In this document: positions 44,082-53,345 of the stretch, one piece after another
How the letters are laid out: each line of letters starts with the position of its first letter
Numbering within the stretch: the first letter of the stretch is position 1
Assembly (NCBI GenBank): GCA_021107755.1
Contig: JAIOSF010000018.1
Span: forward strand, 1 to 64,000
DNA length: 64,000 bases
Reading direction: 5' to 3'
Origin: Arcobacteraceae bacterium
GTDB taxonomy: Bacteria; Campylobacterota; Campylobacteria; Campylobacterales; Arcobacteraceae
Made by a program: the position numbers and the translations under genes
The notes under the pieces: model-generated
What the model saw: the letters and a program-made list of their open reading frames with translations, nothing else
What the model was told of the DNA's origin: nothing
Database searches by the model: none

Positions 44082-45335
44082 CTACTTTGTGTATTTTTTC
44101 ATAATTACAACGCCATTTGTTCCACCAAATCCAAATGAGTTACTCATAACTACATTTAATTCTGCTTTTCTAGATACATTTGGTACATAATCTAAGTCAC
44201 AATTCTCATCAGACTCTATTTGATTGATTGTTGGAGGGATGATTCCCTCCTCCATAGCTTTGATAGCAATAATAGCTTCTAAAGCACCAGCTGCACCTAA
44301 ACAATGTCCTATTTGACCTTTTGTTGAAGTTACTGGTGGACAATTATCTTTCCCATTAAATAACTCTTTTAAAGCAGCTGTTTCATTTTTATCATTAACA
44401 GGTGTACTTGTACCATGTGCATTTACATAGTCAATTTTAAGTTCTCCACCATTATTTTTCTTAGCCATAGCATAGGCTGCTTTCATGGCTCTTAGTGGTC
44501 CATCCATTGTTGGAGTTGTAATATGGTTTGCATCACCACTTTCACCATAACCTATAACTTCAGCATAGATTTTTGCACCTCTTGCCGTTGCAGATTCTAA
44601 AGTTTCAAGCACCAATGCACCAGCACCTTCACCCATAACAAAACCATCTCTGTTTTTATCAAATGGTCTTGAAGCAGTTTTTGGGTCATTATTTCTTGTA
44701 CTTAAAGCTTTCATTGAAGCAAATCCACCAACTCCTGCACCACATACGGCACTTTCAGCTCCAACAACTAACATCTTATCTGCACCGCCTAGTGCAATTG
44801 TTTTATAAGCATCAGAGATAGCGTGAGTTCCAGCAGCACAAGCAGTAACTGCTGAGATATTTGGTCCTTTTAGGTTATGCTGAATTGTGATAAATCCACC
44901 TAACATATTTACTAAAGCTGATGGGATAAAAAATGGTGATATTTTTCCAGGTCCTCTTGTGTCACATATAACTGAGTTTTTTTCAATATTTGTCAATCCA
45001 CCAATCCCTGAAGCTGCTACAATACCAAATCTTTCAGAGATATCATCACTTACTTTATTATCAGTAACAATTACAGCATCTTCCATAGCTTCTTGTGCAG
45101 CATGGATTCCAAGATGGATAAATCTATCTGCTTTTTTTGCCTCTTTTTTCCCCATTATAGCTGTTGGGTCAAAATTTTTAACTTCTCCTGCAATTTGTGC
45201 AGTAAAGTTTTCTGGGTCAAATAATGTTATCCTATCAATCCCAGTTTGTCCCTCTACGATTGCTTTAAAAGATTCTTCAACATTATGTCCTAATGAATTT
45301 ATCATCCCAATACCAGTTACTACAACTCTTTGCAT
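44082..45335 (-). CDS. fabF: Beta-ketoacyl-ACP synthase II
   Basis: 417 residues. The catalytic Cys166 is in [10 protein letters not shown]; the His pair is in [11 protein letters not shown] and [13 protein letters not shown]. It condenses malonyl-ACP with acyl-ACP in chain elongation. It is downstream of acpP, separated by a hairpin that may reduce read-through. Confidence 0.97.
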   Translation of the reverse strand: MQRVVVTGIGMINSLGHNVEESFKAIVEGQTGIDRITLFDPENFTAQIAGEVKNFDPTAIMGKKEAKKADRFIHLGIHAAQEAMEDAVIVTDNKVSDDISERFGIVAASGIGGLTNIEKNSVICDTRGPGKISPFFIPSALVNMLGGFITIQHNLKGPNISAVTACAAGTHAISDAYKTIALGGADKMLVVGAESAVCGAGVGGFASMKALSTRNNDPKTASRPFDKNRDGFVMGEGAGALVLETLESATARGAKIYAEVIGYGESGDANHITTPTMDGPLRAMKAAYAMAKKNNGGELKIDYVNAHGTSTPVNDKNETAALKELFNGKDNCPPVTSTKGQIGHCLGAAGALEAIIAIKAMEEGIIPPTINQIESDENCDLDYVPNVSRKAELNVVMSNSFGFGGTNGVVIMKKYTK

Positions 45336-45425
45336 ATTTATATCTCCATACTATATTTATTTATATTTATAAACTAAAAAAAACTTATTTTTAAGAATAA
45401 AACTTTATTTAACTTATAGAAAAGA

Positions 45426-45451
45426 CCCTAAGTAACAAATGTTACCTAAGG
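45426..45451 (-). terminator. Hairpin behind acpP
   Basis: On the minus strand CCTTAGGTAAC pairs with GTTACTTAGGG (with G-U pairs) and is followed by TCTTTTC. It probably lets acpP be expressed above fabF. Confidence 0.6.
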
Positions 45452-45465
45452 CGAAAAGAAAGGAC

Positions 45466-45690
45466 CTACTTGTGGTCTTCTATATATTTGATTGCATCTG
45501 CAACTGTTAATATTTTCTCAGCATCTTCATCTGGAATTTCAATGTCAAATTCCTCTTCTAGAGCCATTACTAACTCAACTACATCTAGTGAATCTGCACC
45601 TAAATCCTCAATAAATCTTGAATCTTCTTTAACTTCGTCTGCATTACAATCTAGTTGTTCAACAACAACTTCTTTTACTTTTTCTAACAT
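45466..45690 (-). CDS. acpP: Acyl carrier protein
   Basis: 74 residues. Ser34 in [10 protein letters not shown] is the phosphopantetheine attachment site. Very acidic, as usual. AAAGGAAA lies before the ATG. It is placed between fabG and fabF. Confidence 0.98.
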   Translation of the reverse strand: MLEKVKEVVVEQLDCNADEVKEDSRFIEDLGADSLDVVELVMALEEEFDIEIPDEDAEKILTVADAIKYIEDHK

Positions 45691-45770
45691 TAAATTTCCT
45701 TTTTGAATTAATTTTCATCAATATTGTAACATATTTTATTTGAAAAATTTCTTTTCCCTATAAAAATAGG

Positions 45771-46514
45771 TTACACATATAGTCCACCATTTACTTTTAG
45801 TATCTCACCTGTTATATAACTAGAATGATCACTTAAAAGAAATGCAACAGCATCTGCTACCTCTTTAGCTTCTCCAAATCTTTTAAGAGGTATATTTTTA
45901 GTGTATTCATCTTTTACCTCTTGTTTAAGTTCATCAGTCATATCTGTTCTTATAAATCCTGGAGTTACAGCATTAAACCTAATAGTACGAGCAGCTCCCT
46001 CTTTTGCAAAAGCTTTTGTCATAGTATTAACACCACCTTTTGAAGCTGAGTAGTTAGTTTGTCCGGGATTTCCCATCTCACCAACAATTGATGAGATATT
46101 TACAACAGCACCAAACTTTTTCTTTGACATAGCTTTTAGTGCATCTCTACAACCTATAAATGTTGATTTTAAATTTGCGTTAATAACATCATCGAAATCT
46201 TCAACTGACATTCGTAGTGCCAGCTTATCTTTTGTAATACCTGCATTATTTACAAGGTAAGATATTGCGCCATCAGCTTCAACAATTGTTTTAATCATAT
46301 CAGCCCAATCAGCTTCAACTGAAACATCACCTTTTATAACAGCGGCAGTTCCACCATTTGCTTCAATCTCTGTTTTTACAGCATCAGCAAGTTCTGGTTT
46401 ACTTCTATAGTTTATCCATACTTTTAAACCATAAGTTGCTAGCTCTTTTGCAACTTGGGCTCCGATACCTTTACTTGCACCTGTTATTAGTACATTAGTT
46501 CCGCTAAATTTCAT
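45771..46514 (-). CDS. fabG: 3-oxoacyl-ACP reductase
   Basis: 247 residues. Short-chain dehydrogenase with TGASKGIG (NADPH loop), NNAG, and the catalytic Ser142, Tyr155 and Lys159 (ISSIVGEMGNPGQTNYSASKG). It reduces 3-oxoacyl-ACP. It heads the fabG-acpP-fabF-accA run. Confidence 0.96.
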   Translation of the reverse strand: MKFSGTNVLITGASKGIGAQVAKELATYGLKVWINYRSKPELADAVKTEIEANGGTAAVIKGDVSVEADWADMIKTIVEADGAISYLVNNAGITKDKLALRMSVEDFDDVINANLKSTFIGCRDALKAMSKKKFGAVVNISSIVGEMGNPGQTNYSASKGGVNTMTKAFAKEGAARTIRFNAVTPGFIRTDMTDELKQEVKDEYTKNIPLKRFGEAKEVADAVAFLLSDHSSYITGEILKVNGGLYV

Positions 46515-46590
46515 ATACTGTTTCCTTCATTTTAGATTGTTTTGCGTATTTTAGCTAGTTTTTGATAAATAGTAAGAAATTGCTTTTATT

Positions 46591-47463
46591 TTAGTCAATA
46601 TATCTTTTTGTTAAATCAGAATAGTTTTCAATTCTTCTATCTCTTAAAAATGGCCACCATCTTCTTACATTTTCACTTCTTTGTAAATCAACTTCACAGT
46701 AAATTATCTCTTCATTTTGATGATTCGCATGGGCTAAATATTCCCCTTGCGGTCCAAATACAAAAGAATTTCCCCAAAATTGTGTTCCTGCTAACACTCC
46801 ACTATCATCAGCTTCAAATCCTACACGATTAACTGTAGCTACTGGTATCCCATTTGCTACACTATGTCCTCTTTGAACAGCTATCCAAGCATTTAATTGT
46901 CTTTGTTTCTCATCTTCTTCATCAGCTTCGAACCAGCCAATAGCTGTAGGATAGATAAGCATATCTGCTCCTTTGAGTGCCATAAGTCTTGCAGCTTCAG
47001 GATACCATTGATCCCAACAAACTAGAACACCCAGTTTCCCTACACTTGTTTGTATTGGTTCAAATCCTAAATCTCCAGGGGTAAAATAAAACTTTTCATA
47101 AAATCCTGGATCATCAGGGATATGCATTTTTCTATATTTTCCTGCAACTGTTCCATCTTTTTCAAAGACAACTGCTGTGTTGTGATAAAGTCCGGCAGCT
47201 CTTTTTTCAAAAAGTGAAGTTACCAATACTACACTATTTTGTGAAGCAATATTTCCCCAAAATTGTATATCATCTTCCCAAGAGTTTGCTAAGTCAAAAA
47301 CATCTACATTTTCATTTTGACAAAAATAATGTGTTTGATGTAACTCTTGTAATATTACTAACTGAGTTCCATTTTTACTAGCTTCTTGGATTTTTGAAAC
47401 AGTAACTTTTATTGTTTCCTCTTTTGTTCCATAATATTCTTGTTGAATTAATGCTATTTTCAT
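46591..47463 (-). CDS. aguB: N-carbamoylputrescine amidohydrolase
   Basis: 290 residues, nitrilase family. The triad is Glu40 (LQELHQTHYFC), Lys112 (YRKMHIPDD) and Cys149 (LVCWDQWYPEAARLMAL). It hydrolyses N-carbamoylputrescine to putrescine, CO2 and ammonia. It is one base downstream of aguA, which makes its substrate. Confidence 0.93.
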   Translation of the reverse strand: MKIALIQQEYYGTKEETIKVTVSKIQEASKNGTQLVILQELHQTHYFCQNENVDVFDLANSWEDDIQFWGNIASQNSVVLVTSLFEKRAAGLYHNTAVVFEKDGTVAGKYRKMHIPDDPGFYEKFYFTPGDLGFEPIQTSVGKLGVLVCWDQWYPEAARLMALKGADMLIYPTAIGWFEADEEDEKQRQLNAWIAVQRGHSVANGIPVATVNRVGFEADDSGVLAGTQFWGNSFVFGPQGEYLAHANHQNEEIIYCEVDLQRSENVRRWWPFLRDRRIENYSDLTKRYID

Positions 47464-47464
47464 A

Positions 47465-48466
47465 CTAATCCTTTAATTTAGGGTATTGCATAGTTACACA
47501 ATGCAAACTTCCATGCTGTCTTATAAGTGTACTGCAATCAGTCCCTATAATATCTCTTTTTGGAAATGATTTTTTAAATATTTTTAAAACCGCTTCATCA
47601 TTTTTGTCTTGATATGTTGGTACTAAAACTGCACCATTGATGATAAGAAAATTAGCATAGGTTGCAGGGAGTCTATCCTCTCCATCATACTTTGGTTCAA
47701 TCCAAGGAAGAGCAATAAGGTTAAAAGGTTTTCCATTTAATTGTTTAAAGCTTTTTAGCTCCTCTTCCATATGTTTTAAATCTTCATAGTGACTATCTTC
47801 TACATCATCACAAGTTTGGTACATGATGGTGTCTTTATCTATAAATCTAGCCAAAGTATCTATATGACTATCTGTATCATCACCCTCTAAAGCTCCACTA
47901 GTAAGCCACAAAACTTTTTTTGCACCAAGATATTGGATAAGTTTTTTTTCTATTTGTTTTTGGGTGAGTTTTGGATTTCTATTTTTTTCTAATAAGCAAG
48001 TAGTGGTGGTCATAATAATATCTGCACCATTACTCTCAATAGCACCACCTTCTAGTACAAGTGGAATCGCTTTATGGGAATATCCTTTGAAAATACCTTT
48101 GAGTTTTAGTTTTCTTGTGATTTGATTGTCTTTTTCATATGCAAACTTTTTTCCCCAAGCATTGAAGGTAAAATCTTCGATAAGATATTTCCCTTCATGT
48201 TCTATAGTTATACCACCAAAATCTCTACTCCAAGTATCATCACTATCCAAAGTTATAAAAGTAAGATTATTTTTCTTTGGAAATCTTTTTCTTATCTGCT
48301 CTAAGTTTTTAGATATTATAAGTACTTTTTGGTATTTTTGAATTGCTTTAGCTATAGAGACAAAAGTATCTATTGCTTCATCAAGATATTCACGCCAATC
48401 TGTATTTTCATGTGGAAATACTAGTTGTACAAATTCTTGTTGCTCCCACTCTGCTGGTAATCTCAT
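47465..48466 (-). CDS. aguA: Agmatine deiminase
   Basis: 333 residues, guanidino-group modifying family. The catalytic Cys323 is in HGSLHCVTMQYP; WSRDFGG, EGGAIESNG and GDDTDSHID are the substrate and catalytic loops. It converts agmatine to N-carbamoylputrescine. Operon with aguB and the upstream hypothetical gene. Confidence 0.95.
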   Translation of the reverse strand: MRLPAEWEQQEFVQLVFPHENTDWREYLDEAIDTFVSIAKAIQKYQKVLIISKNLEQIRKRFPKKNNLTFITLDSDDTWSRDFGGITIEHEGKYLIEDFTFNAWGKKFAYEKDNQITRKLKLKGIFKGYSHKAIPLVLEGGAIESNGADIIMTTTTCLLEKNRNPKLTQKQIEKKLIQYLGAKKVLWLTSGALEGDDTDSHIDTLARFIDKDTIMYQTCDDVEDSHYEDLKHMEEELKSFKQLNGKPFNLIALPWIEPKYDGEDRLPATYANFLIINGAVLVPTYQDKNDEAVLKIFKKSFPKRDIIGTDCSTLIRQHGSLHCVTMQYPKLKD

Positions 48467-48467
48467 T

Positions 48468-49013
48468 TTAGTGTTGCCCTTTTAAAAAGTTTTTAGGTCC
48501 GTCTGATCCTGAACTACCCATTGTTGCTTTTGCTTTTTGTTTTTGTTCTTCTCTCATTTTTTGTTTTTGCAGTACTTTTTGTAATCTTGCTTTTCTCTCT
48601 TCATTTTTTCTTTGAATTTCCGTTTGAGTATATTTTCTTGTCTGGGCTGGTATTGCTTTTTGGATAGCATCTAAATCATTGAGATTTGATAGTATCGAAA
48701 AGAGTTCACGAGGATTTCTTACTTTGAAAATATAAGTATCATTTTTAAGCTTATCATAAAAATCCATCTCAAAATCTTTTTCAAGGGAGATAATTGCCCC
48801 TATTGCATTAAATTTGATCTCAATTTTATCACTAATAGCAAAGATATTACCTCTTTGTGAAGTATAATAGGTTTCATCACTTTTTGCTTTATAGATATTA
48901 TCTCTATCAAAATACTTTTCATAACATATTATCTTATTGGCACTCTTATCTTTAAAACAATAATCACCATACAATGATGATATAAGAATAATTATAAATA
49001 AAGTGATCTTCAT
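48468..49013 (-). CDS. Exported hypothetical protein with basic tail
   Basis: 181 residues, not recognised. Signal peptide (MKITLFIIILISSLYG) and a mature part with two nearby cysteines (CFKDKSANKIICYEKYF). The C-terminal region is a long Lys/Arg/Gln-rich helix (about 135-165) ending in a glycine-rich tail. It lies one base before aguA. Periplasmic by inference. Confidence 0.65.
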   Translation of the reverse strand: MKITLFIIILISSLYGDYCFKDKSANKIICYEKYFDRDNIYKAKSDETYYTSQRGNIFAISDKIEIKFNAIGAIISLEKDFEMDFYDKLKNDTYIFKVRNPRELFSILSNLNDLDAIQKAIPAQTRKYTQTEIQRKNEERKARLQKVLQKQKMREEQKQKAKATMGSSGSDGPKNFLKGQH

Positions 49014-49055
49014 AAAATACCCTTCTTAGTTAGGAGATAGATAGTGTAAATACGA

Positions 49056-49601
49056 TTAGATGTTTTTATAAGCTAATCGTTTTACTCTTATAGCTAACAA
49101 ATAAAATATTGGTGTGTCTAAAAGTGCTAGAGTAAGTTTCACTAAATAATCTCCAATGATTAACTTTACAATAACATCAAATGGAAGTATAAAACTAAAT
49201 GCTAACATGAAAAATAGAACTGTATCAAAAAATGATGATATCATAGTACTCGCATTATTTCTTAACCACCATTGAGCAGTAAATTTTTCTTTTAAAATAT
49301 GAAAGATTTTTACATCCATTTGTTGTACAACAAAAAATGTAAAAATAGATGCAAATGCAATTCTCCAATCCGCTATAATAATAGTTGGGATAACAGCCAA
49401 TAAAATACCAATTTTTACAACACTTAAAACATCTTCTTTTGAATATTTTTCACTTAAGATATCTGTTAATAAAAATGTAAAAGGAAATAGCAATGCCCCA
49501 TAAGTTAACCAATCATTTATTGGAAACTGTACTGTATAGTTTGCTATTATAATAAGTAAAGCAAAAATAATTGCCGATGAATATTGTATTTTTTTAGTCA
49601 T
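49056..49601 (-). CDS. Queuosine precursor transporter family protein (YhhQ/VUT)
   Basis: 181 residues with about six membrane helices. LLFPFTFLLTDILSEKYSKEDV and the later DTVLFFMLAF are typical of the YhhQ family, which imports preQ0/preQ1. The window also has queC for de novo preQ0 synthesis. The 49602-49717 leader has a pair of near-identical 18-base direct repeats. Confidence 0.8.
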   Translation of the reverse strand: MTKKIQYSSAIIFALLIIIANYTVQFPINDWLTYGALLFPFTFLLTDILSEKYSKEDVLSVVKIGILLAVIPTIIIADWRIAFASIFTFFVVQQMDVKIFHILKEKFTAQWWLRNNASTMISSFFDTVLFFMLAFSFILPFDVIVKLIIGDYLVKLTLALLDTPIFYLLAIRVKRLAYKNI

Positions 49602-49717
49602 GTTTTATTAAACCTAGTTTTTAATTTAGCTATTAGTATATCTAATTTAAGTTTAAAACATAATATTAGTATAAATAGCTAATAGTAGATATAATTAAAA
49701 TTTGTACTATTTAAATT

Positions 49718-50032
49718 ATGAAACAAATAGAACATTTTAAACAACTCATCAAAGAGCAAAAATATTATGAAGCCCATGAAGTATTAGAAGATATTTGGTT
49801 TCCTATTAGACATAGTAAAAGTGACTGTAGTCTTGTGCTAAAAGGCTTTATAAATGGAGCAGTTTCTTTAGAGCTTAAAAAAAGAGACAAACTAATACAA
49901 AGTAAAAATGTTTATAACACTTATTTAAAATATATAACAAATGAGAGAATTAAAATCACAAATAATAAAGAACAATTTCAAAGTCTAAAGAGTTTTATGG
50001 ATAAAGAACTTGAAGAAATATTTAAAAGCTAG
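49718..50032 (+). CDS. DUF309 family protein
   Basis: 104 residues, all helical. YYEAHEVLEDIWFP is the DUF309 signature (His/Glu pair), followed by KGFINGAVSLEL. Function unknown for the family. The 3' end overlaps the convergent thioredoxin gene by 11 bases. Confidence 0.85.
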   Translation: MKQIEHFKQLIKEQKYYEAHEVLEDIWFPIRHSKSDCSLVLKGFINGAVSLELKKRDKLIQSKNVYNTYLKYITNERIKITNNKEQFQSLKSFMDKELEEIFKS

Positions 50033-50507
50033 CCCAAATCATTCTCAAATATAGCCCAATAGTTGATGTATAACCAACTTCACTAAAAACTAAATTTTTA
50101 TTTTTATCATAGATAAAAGTTGTTGGATAGACAGAGATATGAAACTTTGTTGCATACTGCTTATCAAAGTCATCTATCACTTTAAAATCAAGATGTTTTT
50201 TTTCTAAATAGCTTTGAATCTCCTCTTTTGAAGCAGAATCAACAGCAATAGTTATCACTTCAAAATTTTCTGAAATGGTTTGTATATTTGAAGCTTCAAC
50301 ACTACAAATAGGACACCAAGTTGCCCAAAAATGTATCAATAGAGGTTTCTCTTTTTTAATAGAGTAAGAGCTACCATCAAGTAATGTAACAGAAGTGAGT
50401 TCTAACCTATTTTTGTTTAAATCTGTAGATTTATAATAACTAACAATATTAGCTAAGATAGTTAGAATTATAACAAAGCTAACTATCTCTTTGAGATATT
50501 TTTTCAA
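50022..50507 (-). CDS. TlpA-like membrane-anchored thioredoxin
   Basis: 161 residues. An N-terminal anchor (IVSFVIILTILANIVSYY) then a thioredoxin fold with HFWATWCPICSVEA (CPIC) and VYPTTFIYDK (cis-Pro). Periplasmic, and a likely thiol reductant for cytochrome c or envelope proteins. It follows uraA with no gap. Confidence 0.88.
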   Translation of the reverse strand: MKKYLKEIVSFVIILTILANIVSYYKSTDLNKNRLELTSVTLLDGSSYSIKKEKPLLIHFWATWCPICSVEASNIQTISENFEVITIAVDSASKEEIQSYLEKKHLDFKVIDDFDKQYATKFHISVYPTTFIYDKNKNLVFSEVGYTSTIGLYLRMIWASF

Positions 50508-51755
50508 CTATTTCTCAATCTCTTTTGTTGGTTGAGGTAGAATAATATTTAATAAAATACCAATCACAGCACCAAGTCCAATTCCAGAAAAAGAAACAGC
50601 ACCAAAGTTAAAAGTCATACCTCCAATAGCAAAAACTAAAATCATAGAAACAATTACCATATTTCTAGTACAAGTTAAATCAACTTGCTCTTTTACTAAA
50701 GTTCCAAGTCCAATAGAAGCAATAAGTCCAAAAAGTAAAAGTAAAATACCACCCATTACTGGAACTGGAATAGTTGCTAAAACTCCACCAATTTTTCCAA
50801 CAAAAGCCAAAACAATAGCAAAAATAGCAGCCCATGTCATAATAGCTGGATTGAAAGCTTTTGTAATAGAAACTGCACCTGTAACTTCAGAATAAGTAGT
50901 ATTAGGTGGCCCTCCAAAAAGTGAAGCTAAGGATGTGGCAATACCATCACCTAAAAGGGTATTTTTAAGTCCTGGTTTTTTTAAATAATCTCTTTTCGTT
51001 ACATTTGAAATAGCAAGCATATCTCCTATATGTTCAATAGCAGGGGCAATTGCAATAGGGAGTATAAAAATAATAGCTTCCCAACTAAATGTAGGAGTTA
51101 CAAAGTTTGGAACAGCAAACCAAGCACTTTTTTCAATAGAGCTAAAGTCAACAATACCATAGGCTAAAGCTACCAAATATCCAGCTATGATACCAAAAAT
51201 AATAGGGATAAGTTTAAATATACCTTTGCCCACAAGTGAAGCAAAAACAGTTACAACTAAAGCAATCATTGAGATGACAAGTGCTTTATCAATTGATACA
51301 AGTTGTATTGCACCATCTCCTGTTTTTCCCATAGCCATATTCACAGCAACTGGTGCTAAAATAAGTCCAATAGAGATAATAACAGGACCAACAACAACAG
51401 CAGGAAGATATTTGTGGATAATATCACTCCCTTTAAATCTGATAATAAAACTAAGTATTATATAGAAAAAACCAGCCGCTATAAGACCAGACATAGTTGC
51501 AGCAATTCCCCAAGTGGCAACACCATAAGATATAGGTGCAATAAAAGCAAAAGAGGAGGCTAAAAATATAGGTGGTACAGCTTTCCTATTGATAAATTGA
51601 AAAGCCAAAGTACCAATACCTGCAGTGAACAATGCAACACTAGGATCAAGTCCTGTTAAAATTGGTACAAGTACTAATGCTCCAAATGCTACAAATAAAA
51701 ACTGTAACCCAATAATAGAATCTTTCATCCTAAATTTATACTCTGTCTTTTCCAT
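50508..51755 (-). CDS. uraA: Uracil permease
   Basis: 415 residues, NCS2 family, about 14 membrane segments. APAIEHIGDMLAISNVTKRD and GDGIATSLASLFGGPPNTTYSEVTGAV carry the substrate and proton residues. It imports uracil with protons. It diverges from upp, which uses the imported base. Confidence 0.93.
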   Translation of the reverse strand: MEKTEYKFRMKDSIIGLQFLFVAFGALVLVPILTGLDPSVALFTAGIGTLAFQFINRKAVPPIFLASSFAFIAPISYGVATWGIAATMSGLIAAGFFYIILSFIIRFKGSDIIHKYLPAVVVGPVIISIGLILAPVAVNMAMGKTGDGAIQLVSIDKALVISMIALVVTVFASLVGKGIFKLIPIIFGIIAGYLVALAYGIVDFSSIEKSAWFAVPNFVTPTFSWEAIIFILPIAIAPAIEHIGDMLAISNVTKRDYLKKPGLKNTLLGDGIATSLASLFGGPPNTTYSEVTGAVSITKAFNPAIMTWAAIFAIVLAFVGKIGGVLATIPVPVMGGILLLLFGLIASIGLGTLVKEQVDLTCTRNMVIVSMILVFAIGGMTFNFGAVSFSGIGLGAVIGILLNIILPQPTKEIEK

Positions 51756-51849
51756 TTTTGCCCTTTTTAATTTTTTTAATAATATCTTTATTTATGTAAA
51801 TATACTGTTAAGTTGTGTTACAATTAGGGAAAATTTATGAGGATTATCT

Positions 51850-52473
51850 ATGTATAAAGAGAGCACAAATGTAGTAGTAAAACATTTAGTAAATAGATTA
51901 AGAGATATTACAACAACATCAAACGAATTTCGGCTAACCATTGAAGAGATTGCAAGAATTATTGCTTCAGAAGCCTTGAATAATTATCCAACAGCTACAA
52001 AAGAAATTGAAACTTGGCAAGGTTCTTTAGATGTAGAGATGATAGATGTTCAAAAGTTAGTTTTGGTTCCAATATTGAGAGCAGGGGAGCCTATGCTTAC
52101 AGGAATTTTAAGAACTTTACCATATGCAAGAAGTGGATTTTTAGCTATGAAAAGAGATGAACAAACTGCACAAAGTAAACTTTTTTATGAAAATATACCT
52201 AATCTTGAAGATAAAACAGTTTTACTATTAGACCCTATGGTAGCAACTGGTGGTTCACTTATCGATGGTATAGAGTATCTTAAATCAAAAGGGGCAAAAA
52301 AGATAGTATCTTTAAATATTTTAGGTTCACAAGAGGGGGTTGCTGTGGTTCAAAAAGCATTCCCTGATGTGGATATTTTTATAGCACAGATTGACCCGAC
52401 ACTAGATGAAAATAAATATATAAGACCAGGGTTAGGGGATGCAGGAGATAGAGCCTTTAATACAAATGATTAA
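51850..52473 (+). CDS. upp: Uracil phosphoribosyltransferase
   Basis: 207 residues. Makes UMP from uracil and PRPP. LLLDPMVATGGSLIDGIEYL is the PRPP-binding motif and the C-terminal YIRPGLGDAGDRAF binds uracil. With uraA it forms a divergent salvage pair, and prs supplies PRPP. Confidence 0.97.
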   Translation: MYKESTNVVVKHLVNRLRDITTTSNEFRLTIEEIARIIASEALNNYPTATKEIETWQGSLDVEMIDVQKLVLVPILRAGEPMLTGILRTLPYARSGFLAMKRDEQTAQSKLFYENIPNLEDKTVLLLDPMVATGGSLIDGIEYLKSKGAKKIVSLNILGSQEGVAVVQKAFPDVDIFIAQIDPTLDENKYIRPGLGDAGDRAFNTND

Positions 52474-52486
52474 TTGAAATATTATT

Positions 52487-52629
52487 GCCTTCGCTGGTGC
52501 TAAAGCACATCAGCTTTGGTTTCGAAGCTCTTATGCTTGCACTCTCTTAGAGAAAAAAGCAAAGCAGTTTGCTTTGCTTAAATGGTACAGCCTTCATTGG
52601 TGCTAAAGCACATCAATTACGGTTCCAAA
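52487..52629. repeat. Two copies of a ~40-base hairpin repeat
   Basis: Copies at 52487-52526 and 52590-52629 match at 32 of 40 positions, spacing 103. Each holds GGTGCTAAAGCACATC. The base of the hairpin is GCTG...CAGC in copy 1 and ATTG...CAAT in copy 2, two compensatory changes that keep pairing. They lie between the convergent ends of upp and queC. Confidence 0.6.
52557..52579 (-). terminator. Terminator for queC (minus strand)
   Basis: A 9-bp stem AAGCAAAGC with GCTTTGCTT, loop AGTTT. On the minus strand it is followed by a T-run (TTTTTTCTCT). Confidence 0.6.
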
Positions 52630-52632
52630 CCT

Positions 52633-52658
52633 AAAAGAGTGAAACTGTTCACTCTTTT
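52633..52658 (+). terminator. Terminator for upp
   Basis: A perfect 11-bp stem AAAAGAGTGAA with TTCACTCTTTT, loop ACTG, with its T-run on the plus strand. It overlaps the queC stop codon. Confidence 0.65.
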
Positions 52659-53331
52659 ATACGGTTTTCACATACTCTATTTTATCATTAGTTCCAGCTT
52701 CCTTAAAACCTTTTAGTCGTAAACGGCAACTATCACATACTCCACAAGCTTTATCTTCGTTTTTATAACAACTCCAAGTATATTCCAAAGGTACATTTAG
52801 CTCTAGTGCTTTTGATACAATTTGTGCTTTAGTCATATGTACAAGGGGTGTGATTATCTCTAAGTTTGTTTCTTTTTTTGTCCCTTGATTCATAGCCTTT
52901 TGCATCTTATTTATAAAGGTATCTGTACAATCTGGATATCCACTGCTATCCTCTTGTACCACACCTATATAAAGTGCGGTTGCTTCATGTTTCTCAGCAA
53001 TCGCTGTAGCAATACTCAAAAAAATACCATTTCTAAAGGGTACATAAGTGATTGGAACACCAGCTTCAATTCCACCAATAGGTACATCAATAGAACTATC
53101 TGTTAAAGCATTTGCTCCAATTTGTGTAAAAAATGGGATATCAATCTCATACTTCTCTTGTACATCAAGTGTATTACAAATATTTCTAAAAGATTCTAAT
53201 TCTTTATGTTCTGTTCTTTGCCCATAATTAAAATGAATTGCAATAATTTCATAGCCTTCATTTTTAGCAATATATGAAGAGAGTGTTGAGTCCATACCTC
53301 CACTTAAAATACAAATTGCTTTTTTAGCCAT
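52657..53331 (-). CDS. queC: 7-cyano-7-deazaguanine synthase
   Basis: 224 residues. Makes preQ0 for queuosine. The P-loop-like [14 protein letters not shown] is the PP-loop ATPase motif, and the zinc site is [18 protein letters not shown]. It lies 14 bases behind moeA in the same direction. Confidence 0.96.
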   Translation of the reverse strand: MAKKAICILSGGMDSTLSSYIAKNEGYEIIAIHFNYGQRTEHKELESFRNICNTLDVQEKYEIDIPFFTQIGANALTDSSIDVPIGGIEAGVPITYVPFRNGIFLSIATAIAEKHEATALYIGVVQEDSSGYPDCTDTFINKMQKAMNQGTKKETNLEIITPLVHMTKAQIVSKALELNVPLEYTWSCYKNEDKACGVCDSCRLRLKGFKEAGTNDKIEYVKTV

Positions 53332-53345
53332 ATACTATGTTACCT

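Noticed and set aside
45470-45706. Plus-strand ORF opposite acpP
   Set aside because: A serine-rich shadow frame of the acyl carrier protein gene.
52487-52629. CRISPR array
   Set aside because: Only two diverged copies, hairpins rather than uniform repeats, no spacer series and no cas genes.
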